Part shown: positions 37,631 to 47,726 of the stretch, piece by piece
How the letters are laid out: every line of letters starts with the position of its first letter
How positions within the stretch are numbered: the first letter of the stretch is position 1
From: Sphingomonas sp. OV641
GTDB lineage: Bacteria; Pseudomonadota; Alphaproteobacteria; Sphingomonadales; Sphingomonadaceae
Assembly: GCF_900109205.1 (NCBI RefSeq)
Contig: NZ_FNZB01000001.1
Coordinates: 744,001 to 808,000, forward strand
Direction: 5' to 3'
DNA: 64,000 nucleotides
The notes under the pieces: model-generated
What the model was told of the DNA's origin: nothing
What the model saw: the letters and a program-made list of their open reading frames with translations, nothing else
The model's database searches: none
Made by a program: the position numbers and the translations under genes

Positions 37631-38917
37631 ATGAACAAGCGTGCAGTTGCAGGTTTCAGCCTTACGGCGCTGATGCTGGGCGGAGCGATGGTGGGTTGCG
37701 CACAGGGCGGCATCTCCACCGCCAGCACGCGCAGCGAGGCGACCCTTGCGAAACATGCCGCTCGTAATGCCGAAAAGGCTGCCGAGGCGCTGCAGAAGGG
37801 CGATCCGGCGAAGGCCGTGAGCTTTGCGGAAGCGGCGGTCGCCGCGGTGCCAAACAATGCCGATTATCGCGCCTTGCTTGGCTCCGCCTATCTGAAGGCG
37901 GGCCGCTTCACCTCCGCCCATGCCGCTTATGCTGACGTGCTGACCCTTTCGCCGCAGAACGGCAGGGCTGCGCTGAACCTGGCGCTTGCCATGATCGCCG
38001 AGGGACAATGGGACGAGGCGCGGCAGGCGCTGGAGAGCAATGCCGCCATTGTTCCGGCGAGCGATCGCGGCCTTGCCATCGCGCTGGCGGGCGATCCGGC
38101 TGGCGGTGTGGAGGTGCTGACCGCGGCTGCGCGCGCGCCGGAGGCGGACGCCAAGACCCGCCAGAACCTGGCACTGGCGCTGGCGCTGGCGGGCCGCTGG
38201 GCCGATGCTCGCCAGATGGCGGGCGTCGACATGGCGCCGACGGATGCGGATGCGCGCGTTCTGCAATGGGCTGCCTTTGCCAAGCCGACCGGGGCCGCGG
38301 ATCAGGTGGCCGCGCTGCTGGGAGTGACGCCGGTGAAGGATCCCGGCCAGCCGGTCGCCCTGGCGCTGAACAAGCTCATGCCCTCGCGCGACGCCCCGGC
38401 TGAGCTTCTGGCCGAAGCGCCAGCGACGAGCCTTGTGGCCGAGCCTGAGCCGACGCAAGTGGCTGCCGTTGCGGCAGACGTTCCGGCTGGTCCCAGGATC
38501 GTGTTCGCAGAGCGCCGCGAGGTGGTTCAGTCGCTGCCGGCCGGTACGCAGGTTGCCCGAAGCGCTGGGGTGAACGCGCCGGTGCGGCTTGCGGCAGTGG
38601 AAAGCGAGGGTTCGGCGAGGGTCAGGCAAGCCGGCAAGTGGTTCGTGCAACTTGGCGCCTATGATTCGGCAGCCGTTGCCAAGGACGCGTGGGAGCGCGC
38701 CCAGCGCCGTTATGCCGGATTTGCCGGCGAGACGCCGAGCGGCATGGCGTTCAAGTCCTTTTACCGCCTGTCGGTGGGCGGCTACTCCCGTGGCGAGGCC
38801 AATGCGCTGTGCCGCGGCTATCGCGCCAACGGCGGCTCATGCTTCGTTCGCACCAGTGCGGGCGACCAGACCGCTGCCTGGGTGAAGCCGTCCCGGGTTC
38901 AGTTCGCAGGAAGGTGA
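37631..38917 (+). CDS. TPR-repeat lipoprotein with C-terminal SPOR domain
   Basis: This 428-aa protein starts with a lipoprotein signal (NKRAVAGFSLTALMLGGAM followed by VGC). TPR-like repeats cover residues about 30-170 (PAKAVSFAEAAVAAVPNNAD, GRFTSAHAAYADVLTLSPQN). A long linker follows, then a SPOR domain (KWFVQLGAYDSAAVAKDAWE, YRLSVGGYSRGEANALCRGY). ATG 37631 is chosen since the lipobox signal starts there; a longer frame from 37505 has no signal. It resembles Pal/TPR-type envelope proteins with peptidoglycan affinity and is divergent from the Sel1/SPOR gene. Confidence 0.8.
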   Translation: MNKRAVAGFSLTALMLGGAMVGCAQGGISTASTRSEATLAKHAARNAEKAAEALQKGDPAKAVSFAEAAVAAVPNNADYRALLGSAYLKAGRFTSAHAAYADVLTLSPQNGRAALNLALAMIAEGQWDEARQALESNAAIVPASDRGLAIALAGDPAGGVEVLTAAARAPEADAKTRQNLALALALAGRWADARQMAGVDMAPTDADARVLQWAAFAKPTGAADQVAALLGVTPVKDPGQPVALALNKLMPSRDAPAELLAEAPATSLVAEPEPTQVAAVAADVPAGPRIVFAERREVVQSLPAGTQVARSAGVNAPVRLAAVESEGSARVRQAGKWFVQLGAYDSAAVAKDAWERAQRRYAGFAGETPSGMAFKSFYRLSVGGYSRGEANALCRGYRANGGSCFVRTSAGDQTAAWVKPSRVQFAGR

Positions 38918-38941
38918 GCCTGCGCGAACGCTGGATCATCG

Positions 38942-38957
38942 CCGGCCGATCGGCCGG
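38942..38957. terminator. Perfect 16-bp palindrome between convergent genes
   Basis: CCGGCCGATCGGCCGG is a complete palindrome (a 6-bp stem with a GATC loop in RNA) between the stop codons of the SPOR lipoprotein gene and the dihydroorotase-like gene. It is a possible bidirectional terminator without a U-tract. Confidence 0.4.
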
Positions 38958-38962
38958 GACGA

Positions 38963-40174
38963 TCAGGCGAGTTCGCGCCCACCCTTGAACAAGCGCAACA
39001 CGCGGCCCTGGACCGGAAGACCGTCAAAAGGCGTGTTGCCGGCGGTGCCGGGCAGCGTGTCCGCTGAAATCTGCCACGGTGCGTCCGGATCCACCAGCAT
39101 GAGATCCGCCTCGGCGCCGGGCTGGAGCGATCCGGCCTCCAGGCCAAGTACCGCCGCAGGATTGCGCGACAGCAGAGCGGCGAGCCGTTCCAGGCTGACG
39201 TGGCCGTCGCGCGCCAGCCCGAGCGCCAGCGGGAGCAAGGTTGCCGCGCCTGCTGCACCAGCGGTTGCATCGGCGAAGGGCAGGCGCTTCTCCTCCGGTC
39301 CTCGTGGATCATGGCCGGAGCACAGCACGTCGATCGTCCCGTCGGCCAGCGCCGCCAGCGCCGCGCGCCGATCATCCTCCGACCGCAAGGGCGGGGAGAG
39401 ATGCGCGAAGGTGCGGAAGTCACTCATCGCATTGTCGGACAGTAGCAAGTGTGCGGGGGTGATCCCGCACGTGACGCGCACGCCACGACGCTTGGCGGCG
39501 CGCACCATGTCGAAACCGGCTGCGGTGGTAACCTGACGCAGGTGGAGCCGGGCACCGGCAGCCTCGGCGAGCATGAGATCGCGGGCGATCGCCAGCGGTT
39601 CGGCAAGGGCTGGGGCGGCGGGTAGGCCCAGCCGGGTGGCGGTTTCGCCCTCCGTCGCCACCGCTTCACCCACCAGCCCGCTGTCTTCCGCATGGGTGAC
39701 GACCGTGAGATCGAGATCGCGAGCATAGGCGAAGACCCGCGCCATGACGCCTGAGTCCGCAACCCAGCGCCGACCGGTACCAACGGCACGCGCGCCGGCC
39801 GAAACGCAGATCGCCATTTCAGCGAGATCGGTTCCGGTCAGGCCGCGAGTTGCGGCGGCGATGGGGTGGATCCACAGGTCCGGCCGGCCGATCAGCGCGG
39901 ATCGCTGAACGATGCCTGGTTCGTCCAAGACCGGGTTCTGATCAGGCATGAGGCCGACCCGAACGATCCCACCGGCACGGAAGGCAGCGCGATCGATAGT
40001 TGCCACGCCCAGATCGACGATCGCCGGTGCCAGCAATGCGCCGCGGCAGTCGATCTCCGTTGCCCCGGCCGCCGAATCGACGATGTGTCCACCGGCAACG
40101 AACAGGTCGCCACGCCGCTCGCCCGCAACGGGACAGATGATCCGGGCATCCCGGAAGTGTAGCGCGCCGCTCAT
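38963..40174 (-). CDS. Dihydroorotase-like protein, probably inactive partner of PyrB
   Basis: This 403-aa protein belongs to the class I dihydroorotase family, which normally closes carbamoyl aspartate to dihydroorotate. The catalytic HxH metal motif (DLHVHLRE type) is replaced by VDLGVATID. The usual HxxHVS reads HLRQVTT, losing the second His, and the TDHAPH aspartate site reads [10 protein letters not shown]. Only the HAED histidine is kept. It resembles the non-catalytic PyrC' that supports aspartate transcarbamoylase in Pseudomonas. Its start overlaps the pyrB stop (ATGA), fitting a structural role with PyrB. A true dihydroorotase must lie elsewhere. Confidence 0.82.
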   Translation of the reverse strand: MSGALHFRDARIICPVAGERRGDLFVAGGHIVDSAAGATEIDCRGALLAPAIVDLGVATIDRAAFRAGGIVRVGLMPDQNPVLDEPGIVQRSALIGRPDLWIHPIAAATRGLTGTDLAEMAICVSAGARAVGTGRRWVADSGVMARVFAYARDLDLTVVTHAEDSGLVGEAVATEGETATRLGLPAAPALAEPLAIARDLMLAEAAGARLHLRQVTTAAGFDMVRAAKRRGVRVTCGITPAHLLLSDNAMSDFRTFAHLSPPLRSEDDRRAALAALADGTIDVLCSGHDPRGPEEKRLPFADATAGAAGAATLLPLALGLARDGHVSLERLAALLSRNPAAVLGLEAGSLQPGAEADLMLVDPDAPWQISADTLPGTAGNTPFDGLPVQGRVLRLFKGGRELA

Positions 40175-41160
40175 GCCCAGCCCTCCACCCCGCGTGACCG
40201 GCGCGTCAGCACGTCAAGGCAGGCCATCCGCACCGCGACCCCCATCTCCACCTGTTCGGTAATGGCGGATCGCTCCGCATGATCGGCGACGTTCGAGTCG
40301 ATCTCGACCCCGCGGTTCATCGGCCCGGGATGCATAACCAGCGCGTCCGGCTTCGCGCGGGCGAGCCGCTCCAGCGTCAATCCGTAGCGGAGGTGGTATT
40401 CGCGGCTCGACGGCACATAGCCGCCGGACATGCGCTCGGTCTGAAGGCGCAGCATCATGACCACATCCGCGCCTTCCAACGCTGCGTCAAAGTCAGTGAA
40501 GGGCGTGACTCCCATGCGCTCGATCGCGGGCGGCATGAGGGTGGACGGTGCGCAGACCCGCACTTCTGCCGCCAGCGCCGTCAGGGCGAGGATGTTCGAC
40601 CGCGCGACTCGGCTGTGCAGGAGATCGCCGCAGATCACCACGCGCTGATTATGGATCGTGCCGCGGCGGCGGCGGATGGTCAGCGCGTCGAGCAGGGCTT
40701 GGGTCGGATGTTCGTGGCGGCCGTCACCCGCGTTGAGCACGGGGCAATCCACCTTGTCCGCGATCAGGCGGACTGCGCCGGAGGACATTTGGCGGATGAC
40801 GATCACGTCGGCGCGCATGGCATTCAGCGTCATCGCCGTGTCGATCAGCGTTTCGCCCTTCTTCACGCTCGATTGCGCGGCGTGCATGTTCACGACGTCT
40901 GCGCCGAGCCGCTTGCCGGCAATTTCAAAGCTCAGCAGCGTTCGGGTCGAATTCTCGAAAAACGCATTGATTTGCGTGAGTCCCGCCAGCCGCTTGTCGG
41001 GCACGCCGCGCTGCCGGTTGGCAGTGATCCAGCCTTCCGCCTCATCGAGCAGGAAAGAGATCTCGTGCGGCTGAAGCCCTTCGATCCCGGTGAGATGGCG
41101 GTGCGGAAAGACGGCGCCGCCGGGAATGAGGGAGGCGGGGCGGTGGTCCGAGGCAGGCAT
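40171..41160 (-). CDS. pyrB: Aspartate carbamoyltransferase catalytic chain PyrB
   Basis: PyrB joins carbamoyl phosphate and aspartate to N-carbamoyl-aspartate, the first committed step of pyrimidine synthesis. The carbamoyl-phosphate signature [14 protein letters not shown], the [14 protein letters not shown] loop, [14 protein letters not shown] and the aspartate-binding [10 protein letters not shown] are all visible in 329 aa. It is translated ahead of the dihydroorotase-like gene with a 4-bp overlap. No pyrI regulatory chain is present, as expected for the type that uses a PyrC-like partner. Confidence 0.95.
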   Translation of the reverse strand: MPASDHRPASLIPGGAVFPHRHLTGIEGLQPHEISFLLDEAEGWITANRQRGVPDKRLAGLTQINAFFENSTRTLLSFEIAGKRLGADVVNMHAAQSSVKKGETLIDTAMTLNAMRADVIVIRQMSSGAVRLIADKVDCPVLNAGDGRHEHPTQALLDALTIRRRRGTIHNQRVVICGDLLHSRVARSNILALTALAAEVRVCAPSTLMPPAIERMGVTPFTDFDAALEGADVVMMLRLQTERMSGGYVPSSREYHLRYGLTLERLARAKPDALVMHPGPMNRGVEIDSNVADHAERSAITEQVEMGVAVRMACLDVLTRRSRGVEGWA

Positions 41161-41268
41161 CGGAATGGGCAGTTAATCGGCGCAGGCGAGGGTGGCAAGC
41201 CGCACGGCATACCCGCCATCACCCTCTGTGCGGTGGATGACGATTGGGAACGCCGTGCGGATGACAGA

Positions 41269-42720
41269 TCAGCCGAGCGCCTTCTTCAGCAGTTCGTTCA
41301 CCACCTGCGGATTCGCCTTGCCGCCCATTGCCTTCATCGTCTGACCAACGAAGAAGCCGAACAGCGCCTGCTTGCCGCCGCGATACTGCTCAAGCTGACC
41401 CGGATTTTTCGCGAGAACGTCTGCGATCACCGCCTCGATCGCTCCGGTGTCGCTGGTCTGCTTCAGACCGCGCTCTTCCACGATCTTGCCGGGCGCATCG
41501 CCGGTTTCGAGCATCACTTCGAACACCTGCTTGGCGAGGCTGCCGGACAGCGTGCCATCTGCAACCAGCGCGAGCAGTTCGGCCGCCTGCCCCGGAGTGA
41601 CGGGCGATTCGGTGATGTCCTTGCCGATGCGGTTGAGCGCGCCGAACAGCTCGCCAGTCACCCAGTTGGAAGCGGCCACCGGCGCGGCGCCCGCGTCAAG
41701 CAGAGTGTCGAACCAGCGGGCGGTCTCGACCTCCGCAGTCAGCACGTCCGCATTGTAAGCCGTGATGCCGAGTGCCTCGTACCGCTTGCGCTTGGTATCC
41801 GGCAGTTCCGGCAGAGACGCGCGGCATTCATCCAGGAATGCGTCATCGAGCTCGAGCGGCAGCAGATCAGGATCCGGAAAGTAGCGGTAATCATGCGCAT
41901 CTTCCTTCGACCGCATGGAGCGCGTGGTCCCGGTGTCGGGATTGAACAGGCGGGTTTCCTGAACGATCTTGCCACCGGATTCGAGCACGTCGACCTGGCG
42001 GTTCGCCTCATGCTCGATCGCGGCCATGACGAAGCGGACCGAGTTGACGTTCTTCGTCTCGGTTCGGGTGCCGAACTCCTCGCCGGGCTTGCGCACGCTT
42101 ACGTTCACGTCGGCGCGCATGGAGCCTTCCTCCATGTTGCCGTCGCACGAGCCAACATAGCGCAGGATCGCGCGCAGCTTGCGCAGATAGGCGCCCGCCT
42201 CAGACGGAGAACGCATGTCGGGCCGGCTGACGATCTCCATCAGCGCGACGCCGGAGCGGTTGAGATCGACATAGGAGCGGGTGGGGTGCTGATCATGCAT
42301 CAGCTTGCCGGCGTCCTGCTCGACATGGATGCGCTCCACACCGATCGTCTTGACCGCCTCGCCATCTTCGATCTCGACTGAGCCTTCGCCGACAAGCGGA
42401 TGATAAAGCTGCGAAATCTGATAGCCCTGCGGGAGATCGGCGTAGAAATAATTCTTGCGATCGAAGCGCGACCATTTGTTGATCTGCGCGTCGATCGCCA
42501 TGCCGGTGCGGACCGCCTGACGGATGCATTCGCGGTTGGGAACCGGAAGCATGCCGGGCATCGCCGCGTCGATCAGGCTGACCTGCGAGTTCGGCTCTGC
42601 GCCGAACGCAGTCGCCGCGCCCGAGAAGAGCTTTGCGTTGGACGTTACCTGCGCGTGCACTTCGAGGCCGATCACGACCTCCCAATCGCCGGTGGCACCC
42701 TTGATGCGATAATCAGTCAT
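41269..42720 (-). CDS. gatB: Asp-tRNA(Asn)/Glu-tRNA(Gln) amidotransferase subunit GatB
   Basis: GatB binds and phosphorylates mischarged Glu-tRNA(Gln) or Asp-tRNA(Asn) in the GatCAB complex. The 483-aa protein has [20 protein letters not shown] at the N-terminus, the signature [27 protein letters not shown] tRNA motif and the C-terminal YqeY-like helical tail ([35 protein letters not shown]). ATG 42720 is the usual start (MTDYRIKG); it overlaps the 3' end of the small upstream gene by 8 bp. Confidence 0.95.
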   Translation of the reverse strand: MTDYRIKGATGDWEVVIGLEVHAQVTSNAKLFSGAATAFGAEPNSQVSLIDAAMPGMLPVPNRECIRQAVRTGMAIDAQINKWSRFDRKNYFYADLPQGYQISQLYHPLVGEGSVEIEDGEAVKTIGVERIHVEQDAGKLMHDQHPTRSYVDLNRSGVALMEIVSRPDMRSPSEAGAYLRKLRAILRYVGSCDGNMEEGSMRADVNVSVRKPGEEFGTRTETKNVNSVRFVMAAIEHEANRQVDVLESGGKIVQETRLFNPDTGTTRSMRSKEDAHDYRYFPDPDLLPLELDDAFLDECRASLPELPDTKRKRYEALGITAYNADVLTAEVETARWFDTLLDAGAAPVAASNWVTGELFGALNRIGKDITESPVTPGQAAELLALVADGTLSGSLAKQVFEVMLETGDAPGKIVEERGLKQTSDTGAIEAVIADVLAKNPGQLEQYRGGKQALFGFFVGQTMKAMGGKANPQVVNELLKKALG

Positions 42721-43000
42721 TGTTGGATCCAAGCAAGTCGTCGAGCACCGCAGTCATCTCCCGCTTCATCAGCTGGTCAAAGTGCGTGTGCCCATGCACT
42801 TCAATCGTGTCGAGAAACATGACTGTCGTATCCCGATATTCCGGAAACGCCCTCAATCCTCGTATGTAGGCGATAATCACGGGAGCGAGATTGATCTCGC
42901 AGTTGATTTCGTCCCACAAACGACGGACCAGATTGGTGTAGGCCATCAGGCGAATAGTGGGGTCGCTACTCTCCTCCGAACCCGGTGACGAGTCTTTCAC
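42713..43000 (-). CDS. Unknown small protein inside gat operon
   Basis: I do not recognise this 95-aa protein. GTG 43000 overlaps the gatA stop (GTGA) and its own stop overlaps the gatB start by 8 bp, so it is translationally embedded in the gat operon. The sequence looks globular and partly helical ([38 protein letters not shown]) with an acidic C-terminus ([10 protein letters not shown]). By eye its G+C is visibly lower than its neighbours. It may be a recent insertion of a small gene into the operon, or an accessory to the amidotransferase. Confidence 0.6.
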   Translation of the reverse strand: MKDSSPGSEESSDPTIRLMAYTNLVRRLWDEINCEINLAPVIIAYIRGLRAFPEYRDTTVMFLDTIEVHGHTHFDQLMKREMTAVLDDLLGSNND

Positions 43001-44481
43001 CACCAAGCCTGTGGCCGCGCGACGAAGCCGGCGCGCTCTTCAATCGCAAGCGCGGCGTTGAGCACGCCTTGCTCGTCCAGCGCCTTGCCGATGACCTGCA
43101 ATCCGAGCGGCAGGCCATGCTTGTCGAGGCCGCCAGGTACGCTCATCGCGGGTAGGCCGGCGAGCGACGATGGCACCGTGAATACGTCGTTCAGGTACAT
43201 GGCGAGCGGATCGTCGCTTTTTTCGCCAAGGCCGAACGCCGCCGAAGGAGCGGTCGGCGTCAGCAGCACGTCGCAGCTTTCCCAAGCCTTGTCGAAGTCT
43301 TGCGCGATCAGGGTGCGGACCTTCGACGCCTGGGTGAAATAAGCGTCGTAGAAGCCGGCCGACAGCACATAGGTGCCGATCAGAATGCGCCGCTTCACTT
43401 CCTCGCCGAAGCCGGCCGCCCGGGTGGCGGCGTACATCGCCTGAAGGTTTGCACCCTCCGGCAGATCGCGCTGGCCGTAGCGAACGCCGTCATAGCGGGC
43501 GAGGTTGGAAGAGGCCTCGGCCGGGGCGATGATGTAATAGGCCGGCAGTGCATATTTGGTGTGCGGGAGCGATACCTCGACCACCTCGGCCCCGGCGTCC
43601 TTCACCCATTCGATGCCACGCTGCCACAGTGCCTCAATCTCTTCGGGCATGTTGTCCACGCGATACTCGCGCGGGATGCCGACGCGCTTGCCGGCCAGGC
43701 TGGCATTCAGGCCCTGCTCCCACTGCGGCACGGGGATGTCCAGCGAGGTCGCGTCCTTCGGATCGAAGCCGCTCATCGCCTCCAGCATGATCGCGCAATC
43801 GCGCACGTCACGGGCCATCGGGCCGGCCTGATCGAGTGACGAGGCGAAGGCGATGACGCCCCATCGCGAGCAGCGGCCATAGGTGGGCTTGATGCCCGAG
43901 ATGCCGGTGAAGGCGGCGGGCTGGCGGATCGAGCCGCCAGTGTCGGTGCCGGTCGCCGCCGGGCAGAGGCGGGCCGAGACGGCCGCCGACGAGCCGCCAG
44001 AAGAGCCGCCGGGTGCGAGCGCCGCATTGCCGCCGTCCTTGCGGCGCCATGGCGAGATCACGTTGCCGAACGCGCTGGTCTCGTTGGACGAGCCCATGGC
44101 GAACTGATCCATATTGAGCTTGCCCAGCATGCCCGCGCCTGCATCCCACAGGCGCTGCGACACGGTGGATTCATACTGCGGCGTGAAGCCTTCCAGAATG
44201 TGGCTCGCCGCCGTGGAGGCCACGCCCCTGGTGCAGAACAGGTCCTTCATGCCGATCGGCACACCCGCGAGCGGCTTCAGCGCCTCTCCGGCAGCGCGTG
44301 CGGCATCAGCAGCATCGGCGGCGGCGAGCGCGTGATCGGGCGTTTCCACCAGAAATGCATTAAGTTGCCGCGCGTTGCTGACAGCGGCGTTGAACGCTTC
44401 GGCCACCTCGCGCGCAGTGAATGTGCCTTCGCGGACGCCGTCGCGGATCTCGCGAATGCCAAGGCTGGTCAGATCAGTCAT
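42997..44481 (-). CDS. gatA: Glutamyl-tRNA amidotransferase subunit GatA
   Basis: GatA hydrolyses glutamine and provides ammonia for tRNA amidation. It is an amidase-signature protein of 494 aa with the catalytic Lys in [14 protein letters not shown] and the Ser-cisSer-Lys triad region in [19 protein letters not shown], followed by [14 protein letters not shown]. It is downstream of gatC by 73 bp and overlaps the small unknown gene by 4 bp. Confidence 0.95.
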   Translation of the reverse strand: MTDLTSLGIREIRDGVREGTFTAREVAEAFNAAVSNARQLNAFLVETPDHALAAADAADAARAAGEALKPLAGVPIGMKDLFCTRGVASTAASHILEGFTPQYESTVSQRLWDAGAGMLGKLNMDQFAMGSSNETSAFGNVISPWRRKDGGNAALAPGGSSGGSSAAVSARLCPAATGTDTGGSIRQPAAFTGISGIKPTYGRCSRWGVIAFASSLDQAGPMARDVRDCAIMLEAMSGFDPKDATSLDIPVPQWEQGLNASLAGKRVGIPREYRVDNMPEEIEALWQRGIEWVKDAGAEVVEVSLPHTKYALPAYYIIAPAEASSNLARYDGVRYGQRDLPEGANLQAMYAATRAAGFGEEVKRRILIGTYVLSAGFYDAYFTQASKVRTLIAQDFDKAWESCDVLLTPTAPSAAFGLGEKSDDPLAMYLNDVFTVPSSLAGLPAMSVPGGLDKHGLPLGLQVIGKALDEQGVLNAALAIEERAGFVARPQAWW

Positions 44482-44554
44482 CAGAACACCGTCACACCGG
44501 CCTGCGCCGGCGCTTCAAGAGAAAGGAAGGGGGAGCGAGTCGCGGCCAGCATGA

Positions 44555-44857
44555 TCACTCGATCACCTTGGGAACGGTGAAAAAGCCGTGTTCGGCCTGG
44601 GGCGCGTTGGCCAGCACCGCATCGCGCAGACCGCCTCCGGTGAGCGGATCAGCGTTCACCACGTCATCGCGCAGGCGCAACTTGTTGGGGATTACGGCCG
44701 TCATCGGGGCTACGCCGCTGGTGTCCACCTCTCCCAATTGCTCGACCCAGCCAAGGATGTTGTTGAGCTCAGGCACGAGCCGCTCGGCATGGGCATCGTC
44801 GATCGCGATGCGGGCGAGGCTCGCAACCTTCTTCACGGTGGCAATATCTACGGACAT
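44555..44857 (-). CDS. gatC: Glutamyl-tRNA amidotransferase subunit GatC
   Basis: GatC is the small subunit that stabilises the GatA-GatB complex. The 100-aa protein shows the family pattern [34 protein letters not shown] and a C-terminal [13 protein letters not shown]. It is the first gene of the operon on the minus strand, divergent from the DUF3089 gene, with 158 bp between them. Confidence 0.94.
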   Translation of the reverse strand: MSVDIATVKKVASLARIAIDDAHAERLVPELNNILGWVEQLGEVDTSGVAPMTAVIPNKLRLRDDVVNADPLTGGGLRDAVLANAPQAEHGFFTVPKVIE

Positions 44858-45015
44858 GGCGCGCGCGCTATCACTGTGGCCGGTGCGAAGGCAACAGCGC
44901 TAGCGACAGGGCGGCGCGCTTGGCGTGGCAAACGCGTGTTCGGCGAGCCAGGCAGCGCCGATCGCCACATGCAGCATGGTTGCGCGGGGCCGGCCGCTGG
45001 GGCAGGCGGGCGGGC

Positions 45016-46116
45016 ATGGCACGCAAGTTCCTTTACGTCATTGCCGTCCTGATCGCGCTCGTGATCGCCGGAGCGGTCGTTTACCGGATTTGGGGCAATG
45101 ACCTGATCCGCTGGACCTTCGTGCCTGGCCGGCCGTTCGAGGCAAAGGCTAAGGTGCGCGAAGACGTGTACGACCGTGCCGACATGTGGTTGGCGCGCCC
45201 GGACCTTGCGGGCAATCCAGCGCTGTGGACCCCCGCGGGCTACCAGCCGCGGAAGACGGCGGGCGGCGCGGCGGTCTTCTTCATCCATCCGACGTCATAT
45301 CTGAGCGACGACCACTGGAATGCGCCGCTGGAGAACAAGGAGGCCAATGATCGTGCCGCCCTGTTCCTGCGTGGACAGGCCAGCGTCTTCAACGAGGCGG
45401 GCGAAATCTGGGCCCCGCGATATCGGCAGGCGACATTCGGATCATTCCTGACCGATGCGGGCGACGCCGAACGTGCGCTTGATCTGGCTTATGGCGATAT
45501 CCAGTCCGCCTTCGCTGCCTTTCTGCGCCAGATCGGCGCAGACCGGCCGATCATTCTGGCCGGGCATAGCCAGGGTGCGCTCCATCTGACGCATCTGCTG
45601 AAGGACAAAGTGGCGGGCACGCCGATCGCCCGGCGCGTGGTTGCCGCTTATGTCGTGGGCTGGCCTGTCAGCCGCGAGCATGATCTGCGGGCGATGGGCT
45701 TGCCGGAATGTACCCGTGCGGATCAGCAAAGATGCCTCCTTTCATGGGAGACGTTTGCGGAGCCGGCCGATCCATCCTTGGTGCTTGATACCTATGACAA
45801 GTCGATCGGTTTCGATGGGAAGCCGCGTGGTGGATCCCGCCTGGTCTGCACGAACCCGCTTACCGGCACAGCCGACGCCCAGGCTCCGGCGAGCGGCAAC
45901 CTTGGTACGCTTCTCCCCGCGGCGGATCTTGGCAGCGCGAAGATTGAGGGCGGGAAGGTGCCGGCACGGTGCGGCGAGCGCGGCTTGCTGCTGATCGGCG
46001 GGGGGCCGGATGTCGGGCCCTACGTGCTCCCCGGCAACAACTATCATGTGTACGACTACAGCCTGTTCTGGGCGAACGTACGCGCCGATGTGGCGCGGAG
46101 GCTGGCGGCGCAATGA
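45016..46116 (+). CDS. DUF3089 alpha/beta-hydrolase-like protein
   Basis: This 366-aa protein begins with one N-terminal membrane helix ([20 protein letters not shown]). The rest matches DUF3089: [39 protein letters not shown] and the nucleophile elbow [16 protein letters not shown] (GHSQG), with a C-terminal [14 protein letters not shown]. Family members are predicted lysophospholipases or esterases; substrate unknown. ATG 45016 follows a GGCGGGCGGGC purine stretch. Its stop overlaps the ruvX start (ATGA). Confidence 0.82.
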   Translation: MARKFLYVIAVLIALVIAGAVVYRIWGNDLIRWTFVPGRPFEAKAKVREDVYDRADMWLARPDLAGNPALWTPAGYQPRKTAGGAAVFFIHPTSYLSDDHWNAPLENKEANDRAALFLRGQASVFNEAGEIWAPRYRQATFGSFLTDAGDAERALDLAYGDIQSAFAAFLRQIGADRPIILAGHSQGALHLTHLLKDKVAGTPIARRVVAAYVVGWPVSREHDLRAMGLPECTRADQQRCLLSWETFAEPADPSLVLDTYDKSIGFDGKPRGGSRLVCTNPLTGTADAQAPASGNLGTLLPAADLGSAKIEGGKVPARCGERGLLLIGGGPDVGPYVLPGNNYHVYDYSLFWANVRADVARRLAAQ

Positions 46117-46571
46117 TTACGGCATCGGCACAGGATTTCCGCGGCGCGTTGCCCAACGGCGGGCGGCTGATCGGGTTGGACCTCGGGACGAAGACGATCG
46201 GGACGGCGCTGTGTGACGCGGGCTGGAGCTTCGCCAGCCCCGCAGCGCTGATCCGCCGCCGCAAGTTCACGCAGGACAAGGCGGCACTTAGCGAGATGAT
46301 GGCGGCGCAGCAGGTGGCCGGCATCGTGCTCGGCCTGCCGCTCAATCTGGACGGAACGGAAAGCCCGCGCAGCCAATCCACCCGCGCCTTTGCACGCAAC
46401 ATTGCCGATCTCGCGCCCATCCTGCTGTGGGATGAGCGCTGGTCCACGGTCGCGGTGGAACGGGTGATGATCGAACAGGATATGAGCAGGGCCAAACGTG
46501 CCGAGCGGATCGACAGCCTGGCGGCGGCGCATATCCTCCAAGCGGCGATCGACGCGCTGGTTCGGGATTGA
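46113..46571 (+). CDS. ruvX: Putative pre-16S rRNA nuclease / RuvX (YqgF)
   Basis: YqgF/RuvX is an RNase H-fold protein implicated in trimming the 5' end of 16S rRNA. The 152-aa protein has [17 protein letters not shown] with the first catalytic Asp, [28 protein letters not shown] with a catalytic Asp/Glu pair, and the C-terminal [16 protein letters not shown]. The ATG overlaps the stop of the upstream hydrolase gene (ATGA), so they are coupled. It abuts the convergent epoxide hydrolase gene. Confidence 0.93.
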   Translation: MITASAQDFRGALPNGGRLIGLDLGTKTIGTALCDAGWSFASPAALIRRRKFTQDKAALSEMMAAQQVAGIVLGLPLNLDGTESPRSQSTRAFARNIADLAPILLWDERWSTVAVERVMIEQDMSRAKRAERIDSLAAAHILQAAIDALVRD

Positions 46572-47717
46572 TCAGGCAGACCGCAAGGGCCGGAAGGCCG
46601 TGCGGACCTCCTGAACGAACAATTCGGGCTGCTCAAAGGCCGCGAAGTGCCCGCCGCGGTCCAGCTCATTCCAGTGGATGATGTTGGGATATTGCCGCTC
46701 CGCCGAGCGCCGTGAGGCACGGAAGATCTCCTTCGGGAACATGCTGTAACCGGTCGGTACAGTTACCTTGTCCGTGCCGAACGATCGAAAGCTCTCCCAA
46801 TACAGCCTTGCGGACGAGGCGCCGGTACCTGTCAGCCAATAGAGCATGATGTCGTCGAGCATCTCGTCACGGCTAAGCGCATTTTCCGGTTCGCCGTCGC
46901 AATCGGACCATTCGCGAAACTTCTCGTAGATCCACATCGCCTGGCCAACGGGCGAGTCGACCAGGCCGTAGCCGAGGGTCTGCGGGCGCGTCGCCTGCTG
47001 CTGGGAATAGCCGTTCCCGTCCTGCATGTAGCGTTGCAGGCTCTCAAGCGAGGCCTTCTCCTGATCGGTCGCGTTCGCCATGTCTTCGGGCGATGGACGC
47101 ACGACCAGCATGTTGAGATGGATGCCGGCGACGGAGGGATCCCCGCTGGCACCAATGGCCGTCGTCACGGCCGAGCCCCAATCTCCGCCCTGCGCGACGA
47201 AGCGGTCATAGCCCAGGCGCTTCATCAGCGCGATCCATGCCTTGGCGATCCGCGGGACTGGCCAGCCCTGCTCGGGACGTTCCGAGAAGCCATAGCCGGG
47301 GAGAGACGGGCAGATGACGTGAAACGCATCCTCCGGCTTCCCGCCATGCGCGACCGGGTCGGACAGGGGACCGATCACTTTCATGAACTCCACGACGGAC
47401 CCCGGCCAACCATGCGTGATGATGATGGGAAGAGCGTCGGGGTGCGGCGAGCGCCGGTGCAGGAAGTGCAGGTTCAGTCCGTCAATTTCTGTCGTGAACT
47501 GGCCGATGGCGTTCAGCGCCGCTTCGCACCGGCGCCAATCATAGTCGTTCTGCCAATGATCGATGAGCGCCCTTGCGCGGTCGAGCGGGACGCCCTGTTC
47601 CCAGCCCGGCACAGTCTCCCGTTCCGGCCAGCGCGTGCGGGACAGGCGATCCCGCAGATCCTGCAGTACGTCCTCCGGCACTGCGAGGTGGAACGGAAGG
47701 ATCGCATCGCTCGACAT
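46572..47717 (-). CDS. Epoxide hydrolase (EPHX1-like, alpha/beta hydrolase)
   Basis: This 381-aa enzyme would open epoxides by way of an ester intermediate. An N-terminal EHN domain (FHLAVPEDVLQDLRDRLSRT) precedes the core. HGWPGS (residues 102-107) forms the oxyanion region and GGDWGS carries the nucleophile Asp179; GYGFSERPEQGW and a late His in GGHFAAFEQPE complete the site. It shares the strand with a downstream-facing phosphotransferase gene 9 bp away, so they are probably co-transcribed. Substrate unknown. Confidence 0.87.
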   Translation of the reverse strand: MSSDAILPFHLAVPEDVLQDLRDRLSRTRWPERETVPGWEQGVPLDRARALIDHWQNDYDWRRCEAALNAIGQFTTEIDGLNLHFLHRRSPHPDALPIIITHGWPGSVVEFMKVIGPLSDPVAHGGKPEDAFHVICPSLPGYGFSERPEQGWPVPRIAKAWIALMKRLGYDRFVAQGGDWGSAVTTAIGASGDPSVAGIHLNMLVVRPSPEDMANATDQEKASLESLQRYMQDGNGYSQQQATRPQTLGYGLVDSPVGQAMWIYEKFREWSDCDGEPENALSRDEMLDDIMLYWLTGTGASSARLYWESFRSFGTDKVTVPTGYSMFPKEIFRASRRSAERQYPNIIHWNELDRGGHFAAFEQPELFVQEVRTAFRPLRSA

Positions 47718-47726
47718 ATTCGCTCC

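Noticed and set aside
40279..42381. A 700-codon plus-strand frame opposite pyrB and gatB
   Set aside because: It spans two real minus-strand genes and the gap between them, is rich in Arg, His and Asp, and shows no domain.
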